DNA from: Spongospora subterranea f. sp. subterranea
Taxonomy: Eukaryota; Endomyxa: Phytomyxea; Phytomyxea; Plasmodiophorida
Assembly (NCBI GenBank): GCA_049724395.1
Contig: JAUGWO010000121.1
Location: 1-64,000 of the forward strand
Reading direction: 5' to 3'
Length of the DNA: 64,000 nucleotides
Part shown: piece by piece, positions 59,458 through 64,000 of the stretch
How positions within the stretch are numbered: the first letter of the stretch is position 1
How the letters are laid out: each line of letters begins with the position of its first letter
Notes under the pieces: generated by a model
What the model was told of the DNA's origin: nothing
Databases searched by the model: none
What the model saw: the letters and a program-made list of their open reading frames with translations, nothing else
Made by a program: the position numbers and the translations under genes

Positions 59458-60099
59458 TCATCTGACGGGAAGAAAACCGTCTGGCTGAATGATTAAGGGT
59501 TGTTCATAGGGCAGCGCCATACCCACTGGAAAATTATCGCCTGACAAATAATTGCTGACCTCGATTCGCAACCAACGTAAACAGGATTGATGAACGTCTC
59601 CATCTAAAATTCGAGATTCAACTTTGATTTCTCCCTGCTGTAAACATGTCAATCTTTCTCAACGATGACTGTTTCTGCCCCAGATCTGATGCGTTCAGAT
59701 TGCAATTTACAATAGCGCGACTGACTTCACATTCGTAGGTCGGGGCAATGCAAGTCATTGTATGTCGAAAGACCGTTCATGCGCTTCTCATATATCTGGT
59801 CAGAATCGTCAATGACCAGATTAAATAACCGGTCGATGGCTTCGTTCATCGTGTTTTTTTCTATCTGGGGTACCTGGACGAAGAAGATTTGCTTAGGAGA
59901 TACCTCAGAATGAAATGGCAAGTGACAGCATCCTGTCGGCGACGATTTTCGCCTTAGCTCTTTTCAATCCCATTTCCTCGATTAAAAAATTCAAACAGGT
60001 TTGTTCCTGATTGATAGTCCTGCGAGCATTCAGAATTTCCAAGCCAATCACGCTTCTTAGAAGTGCATGTGCAATCCATCCATCCAGTTGTACAGTCAT
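59458..60099 (-). CDS. Hypothetical protein, multi-exon
   Basis: Three coding-like blocks read in order on the minus strand: MTVQLDGWIAHALLRSVIGL (from 60099), QIEKNTMNEAIDRLFNLVID (about 59860-59730) and ILDGDVHQSCLRWLRIEVSN to the stop at 59458. The blocks are joined by short introns that I could not fix exactly. The protein is helical and hydrophilic and ends 266 bases from the start of the AspRS gene. Family unknown. Confidence 0.4.
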
Positions 60100-60447
60100 C
60101 CCTGATTCCCCTGGAACTGATATCCGATCAAGAATGCCTTGTGGAATCAGGTGTGCGTTTATCTAATTTGACGTGTATTCTCCACCCTTTGTCGGATTGC
60201 AGGGCACCGATTATGGAGCTGTGTTGCCCTGACATTACTACCTCGAATCAAAGCATATCTGATTTCAAAAATAATTCTGCACCGGACATCAATTCCAGGG
60301 GATTCGAAACCAAATTAATAAGCAGAACTCTTAAATCGAGCGATCAATGTAGACGATATAGCCTGTCGTGGGACTGTTGGAAAATGATAAGGTGTCCGGT
60401 TGAAAACATCGTGTTTATGATAAAGAGAAATACAATTGGCGATGGCG

Positions 60448-61080
60448 TCAAAGATATGTCACGGCAGACTGTATTAGCTGCTCTGCCCCCGAATTGCCAT
60501 AATCCAGCCGAAATCTAGTGGCCTGAATTTTCACGATATATTGAATCGTATGGTAGCCGATAATTAGCTCTGCCACCAGAAATCCTATCTGAATTGACGC
60601 CGAGGTTGTCTCCCCTGTCAGGACATGCTTCTGTATGGCTAGAACATAGACTACCAGAAACGCTTGTGGGAACAATGTTAAGAAGAAGAACGCTGCCAAA
60701 TGTTGGATTCGCTCTTGAAGGTTACCGGCATACGCCAGGGCTAAACGGCAAGGCTCGACCAGACACCAGATTCCTAAAAGAATCGGTGTTAAAACCGATA
60801 CAAACTGGTCATCTTTGTATTTGCTAATCTATGAATGACTGGTAAAATGTCAGCCGAGTTATCCAAACAGTGATTGTCGCACCTTGAAAGACGTAATCAA
60901 TATGTTCACAACTGCATAAAGTCCCGAATACCAAACGTTATAATACAGCAAAATTTGTAGCGATAGCGACGACGACATCTGACGTTCAAGATATAATTGT
61001 TTGGGAGGATGGTGCGATGGTACTGGCACTCCAGGGAGTGCATCTGATCTCATCGCCTCAGGAGATTGCAGAATTGCCAT
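60448..61080 (-). CDS. TMEM17: TMEM17-like ciliary transition-zone protein
   Basis: A four-helix membrane protein of the TMEM17/TMEM216 family, part of the B9/MKS module at the base of cilia. Exon 1 (from 61080) has SSLSLQILLYYNVWYSGLYAVVN, which matches the TMEM17 opening helix. A later exon has NLQERIQHLAAFFFLTLFPQAFL, then an IQIGFLVAELIIGYHTIQYIVKI helix, as in human TMEM17. An intron falls between about 60720 and 60858. The carboxy tail after the last helix is longer than in animals. This is strong evidence for a ciliated or flagellated stage. Confidence 0.8.
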
Positions 61081-61435
61081 CTGGGGCGTAGACGAAAACA
61101 GTCAACTATAAGGCCAAAAAAATCGATGGATCAACACTCTGCTGTGTGCACTGCATCTGATCGAGAAGTGCCTTGATTGCCATCCAAAGGGTTGCGTTCC
61201 CCTGTCTTTCACTGATTAAGGTCATCATGTTTCGGCCTCCTACAGGACCTATTGTACTTAAATTGGTGAGAATTTATAAACGTAATGCGATTATCTACTG
61301 GTGTAAAGTGTGCGAGGAATCGAATTCGGTCGGTGTTTGGTGGTCCAGTTGAGGTTGCATCCGCCATTCTCCTTGAGCCTTCCAAAATACATCGGGAAAG
61401 GGGCAGTCACGGAGATCGCCTGACGACTTCACGAT

Positions 61436-62266
61436 ATGCCGTCATCAACGTCGTCAGGGCTGATGCTCGCCACTGTTCGGATTGCCTGTGCCGAAATCTT
61501 ATCGGAACTCGGCTACGCCAGCGTTCATGACTCGGTCGTTCATTGCAGCCTTGAGTGATGACGGGCAGGGCTCATGCTATGTGTTTATAGGCGTTGGACA
61601 CCTTTAGCGAAGTCTGTTCGAGATACATCACCGAAGTTGCTGTATTGTCTAAATCTAATGCTGAACTAGCAAGAAGAACCCATGTGACGCTTTGGGATTC
61701 ATTAAATGCAATTAATGATCTTGGAACAAACGTACAATCTCTGTTGCAGTACAAAAAGTCGTCCAATAATCTTCCGTTTATATATGGTTGTCTTTGTGTC
61801 ATCAGTTCCTTTCAGCGCAGTTACATATTGATTATTTCAGATTTACTACCATTTCCTCAACCAAGGGAGGTAATTATATGTGCACCAACGACGACAAGTG
61901 ACACTGCAACCCAAGTATGGGAGCCATGTTGCGACGCTGTGATCCTCCTTGGGCATCTGAATTTTTGCTTTTAGAATGATCCACCGCCAGATCTTCCAGT
62001 AATTCCTTCATATCTGCCTCCACTTCCTGCCCCTCATACTTATCAATTCACCCCTGTATATCAAAAGCCAGCCATTGACCCCAATGCTAGGTTAACTTTC
62101 TGGGACCTTCTTTGGCATCTTGTTTGATTTTTTCTACTATAGGAGGAAGATGATAATTAAGCAGAAGCGACAAGTGGAAAGTTCGCTCGTTAAGTTAAGT
62201 AGGTCAATGCAGCAAAAAGGTGATTATTTTGTCTATACGATGACGCTCACTAATGTAGAATTCTAG
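61436..62266 (+). CDS. TAF8: TFIID subunit TAF8
   Basis: Exon 1 (61436-61534) encodes a short Ser-rich start and the first histone-fold helix (RIACAEILSELGYASVHDS). A 56-base intron (61535-61590) leads to ALDTFSEVCSRYITEVAVLS and VTLWDSLNAINDLGTNVQSL, completing a bromodomain-associated histone fold. Further exons carry the TAF8 carboxy-terminal signature PPPDLPVIPSYLPPLPAPHTY with QFTPVYQKP, then a basic helix (KMIIKQKRQVESSLVKLS). The histone fold pairs with TAF10 in TFIID. The 3' end is approximate because the last splice is ambiguous. Confidence 0.85.
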
Positions 62267-62339
62267 ATGTTGATCCAAGCAAATAAATTGTACATCACTA
62301 AATAATAATTTTATCACGTTTTATGTATTCTAAGATTTT

Positions 62340-64000
62340 TTACGAATCTACGTCTGGATTCGTTTCTGGGTCATGAGGACGTGAAGACGATACTTCTAGC
62401 TGTCTCCGAGCAGGCGGAGTCTTATTCACGGCTCTGGTTCGGGGGGATTGGGTTGAATTGGTCTTTCGCGATGATAACATTCTGGCTTGACGCTCCCGCT
62501 CATCACGTTCGCGCCGTTGTTGAGATGCACGGAGGATCCGTTCATCTCTCTGCTTTTCGAGCTGCTCCTCTCGTTGTGCAGCAGCGGCAACATCCTCGGG
62601 AGATACAACATGATCATCTTGCGCTATTAATGATTCCAGTACACAATCAGTCTCTGTCTTACCCACTACAGCTGACGGCCCCGCCTTTGGAAGATTTGTG
62701 CATTGATTGTCAACAGAATCTTCCGACATCAATATGGAACCTACATCCTTGGACTGCCAACAGTTATCATTGCGATCAGATGTCTCATGAGACCCATAAG
62801 ATTGCCCACACTGAACACCCTCTTGCTTCTCTGGAGCCTTGTTTTGATGGGGACCAGGGTTGATGATTATCTCAGTTGTTATGTTAGTCACCGATACTTG
62901 TAATGGCATATCTTGTTCTTCAATATCGCTTTTTTCCTTCATATCGATAATGCTCGACATTGGAGTATCAACAAAGTCATCCTCCCGCTCAAAGTGTTCG
63001 TCATGATTCCCGTCAAAATGTTCTGGTATTTTAGAAACGGTATTGTCGGCGACGGCTTCATGAAGATAATTCGATGTGTCGCATCTCTGATGTGCTTCAA
63101 CATTGTACACGTTTTGCTCTTCTCCTGGAGGGTTGCTGCCCACAGTTTGCGCTTTTACACCTTGTACGTGTTCTTTGATTTTGTCCTTTTGAAGTGCTGT
63201 ATGAGTATCAGTGCCTCTTGTATCCGTAAAATAGCCAGGGTCACGTTCGCTAGTTTTAGATAACAACTCAAATTCGGACCTAACAGAAGGTAATGGCGCG
63301 TCAGTGATCCTATTTGGCCTTGGAGGGTTGTTTTCATTGCCGGGTCCATCCAATGACAAGTGCGAGGAAGGCGTGACCCATGAAAACATATTTTGTTCGA
63401 GACGCTCATGATGCGTTTTCAACCTGGAAGTCTGGTGTTGGTAACGAAAGGGGAGAGCCCAACGCTGTTCCACCCTATTTTCCAAGCTAGAAAGATCTTG
63501 TTTCAACTTCGTACACTCTCGTTCTAACGCTTTACAGTGTAATTGAGTTTCTTCGTAGACCAGCGTGAGTTTCTCTTCCTCGTTCAGCTTACGGTTTAGC
63601 TCGTTGGCTAAAAATTGAACTTGTTGCTGCTGTTGATCACTTCGCTTCTCCCATTCACCTTTCAATTTAGCCAAAATTGTTTCATGATCTGCTGCAAGGG
63701 CTGAGATATGTTTGCCTTGTGAAATTTCGAGTTCTAGGTTAACTTTCTTCATGTCTTCATTCAATTGCTCCAGCGATGAAATTGTCTCGTCTCGAGATCT
63801 TAACGCTCCGGTTAATTCCTAGATAATAGGTTTAGGACTTGAGAATATGTGAGGTATAGTATCTACATAATCTCTCATGGAGTAGCTTTTTACTTCCTGC
63901 CGAAGCTGACATAATTCTGAGCCTTGCGAAATTAATTGCTCTGGATGCAGGTTACATATGTGATATCGACATGACCTTGTGCATTACCTTTTAATCTTGT
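62340..64000 (-). CDS. Coiled-coil protein (5' part beyond window)
   Basis: The last exon (about 63822-62340, stop at 62340) continues upstream from ELTGALRSRDETISSLEQLN. It encodes long coiled coils (residues to about 130 of the visible part), a 230-residue Asp/Glu/Asn-rich disordered middle, and a Glu/Arg-rich helix (EEQLEKQRDERILRASQQRRERDERE) near the end. Another coding block at about 63960-63885 (QLISQGSELCQLRQEVKSYS) is the preceding exon, so the gene leaves the window. No family recognised. Confidence 0.6.

Noticed and set aside
1-64000. CRISPR arrays or bacterial operons
   Set aside because: No spaced direct-repeat arrays and clear spliceosomal gene structure throughout.

Overview
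The window is nuclear DNA of a microbial eukaryote with the standard genetic code (TAA, TAG and TGA all end conserved genes), dense genes on both strands, and many very short GT-AG introns. The introns I could place by homology are about 40 to 65 bases, often cut coding frames, and frequently follow a TNAT or TNAC branch-like motif. Gene content points to a flagellated, probably zoosporic lineage: a TMEM17-type ciliary transition-zone protein, a likely axonemal microtubule-lining protein and an LRR/coiled-coil protein. A P4-ATPase/guanylyl cyclase fusion (best known from alveolates) and a Crinkler-like kinase gene (best known from oomycetes and chytrids) sit in the same window, so I do not assign a phylum.

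Layout. 1-516: tail of an IQ-like helical gene. 590-2700: ruin of a Ty3/gypsy element. 4082-6272: Crinkler-like kinase gene. 6347-9475: MULE DNA transposon with 69-bp terminal inverted repeats and 8-bp target duplication, followed by a second, rearranged MULE-like remnant (9486-10990) and a copia-like gag fossil (11000-11500). 11680-17403: likely axonemal protein, PPR protein, LRR protein. 17404-21675: gene-poor, with a hAT-like remnant and a BTB protein. 21676-30241: EIPR1, a LOTUS/CCCH/CCHC/SAM protein, an acidic unknown and a nucleotidyltransferase-like/LOTUS/U-box fusion. 30745-39891: methylcrotonyl-CoA carboxylase alpha, an unknown, TIM44, a methyltransferase-like gene and SHMT. 40182-46791: P4-ATPase/guanylyl cyclase. 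48283-64000: C2H2 zinc finger protein, U2A', tRNA-Thr(AGT), cation-chloride cotransporter, NT-C2 coiled-coil protein, cytosolic AspRS, an unknown, TMEM17, TAF8 and a partial coiled-coil gene.

Housekeeping genes (MCCA, SHMT, TIM44, AspRS, U2A', TAF8, EIPR1) give strong anchors for gene structure. The most unusual items are a protein joining a catalytically degenerate nucleotidyltransferase fold to a LOTUS domain and a C-terminal U-box, with a second LOTUS protein about 2 kb away, and a guanylyl cyclase whose fused P4-ATPase half has lost its key catalytic residues.
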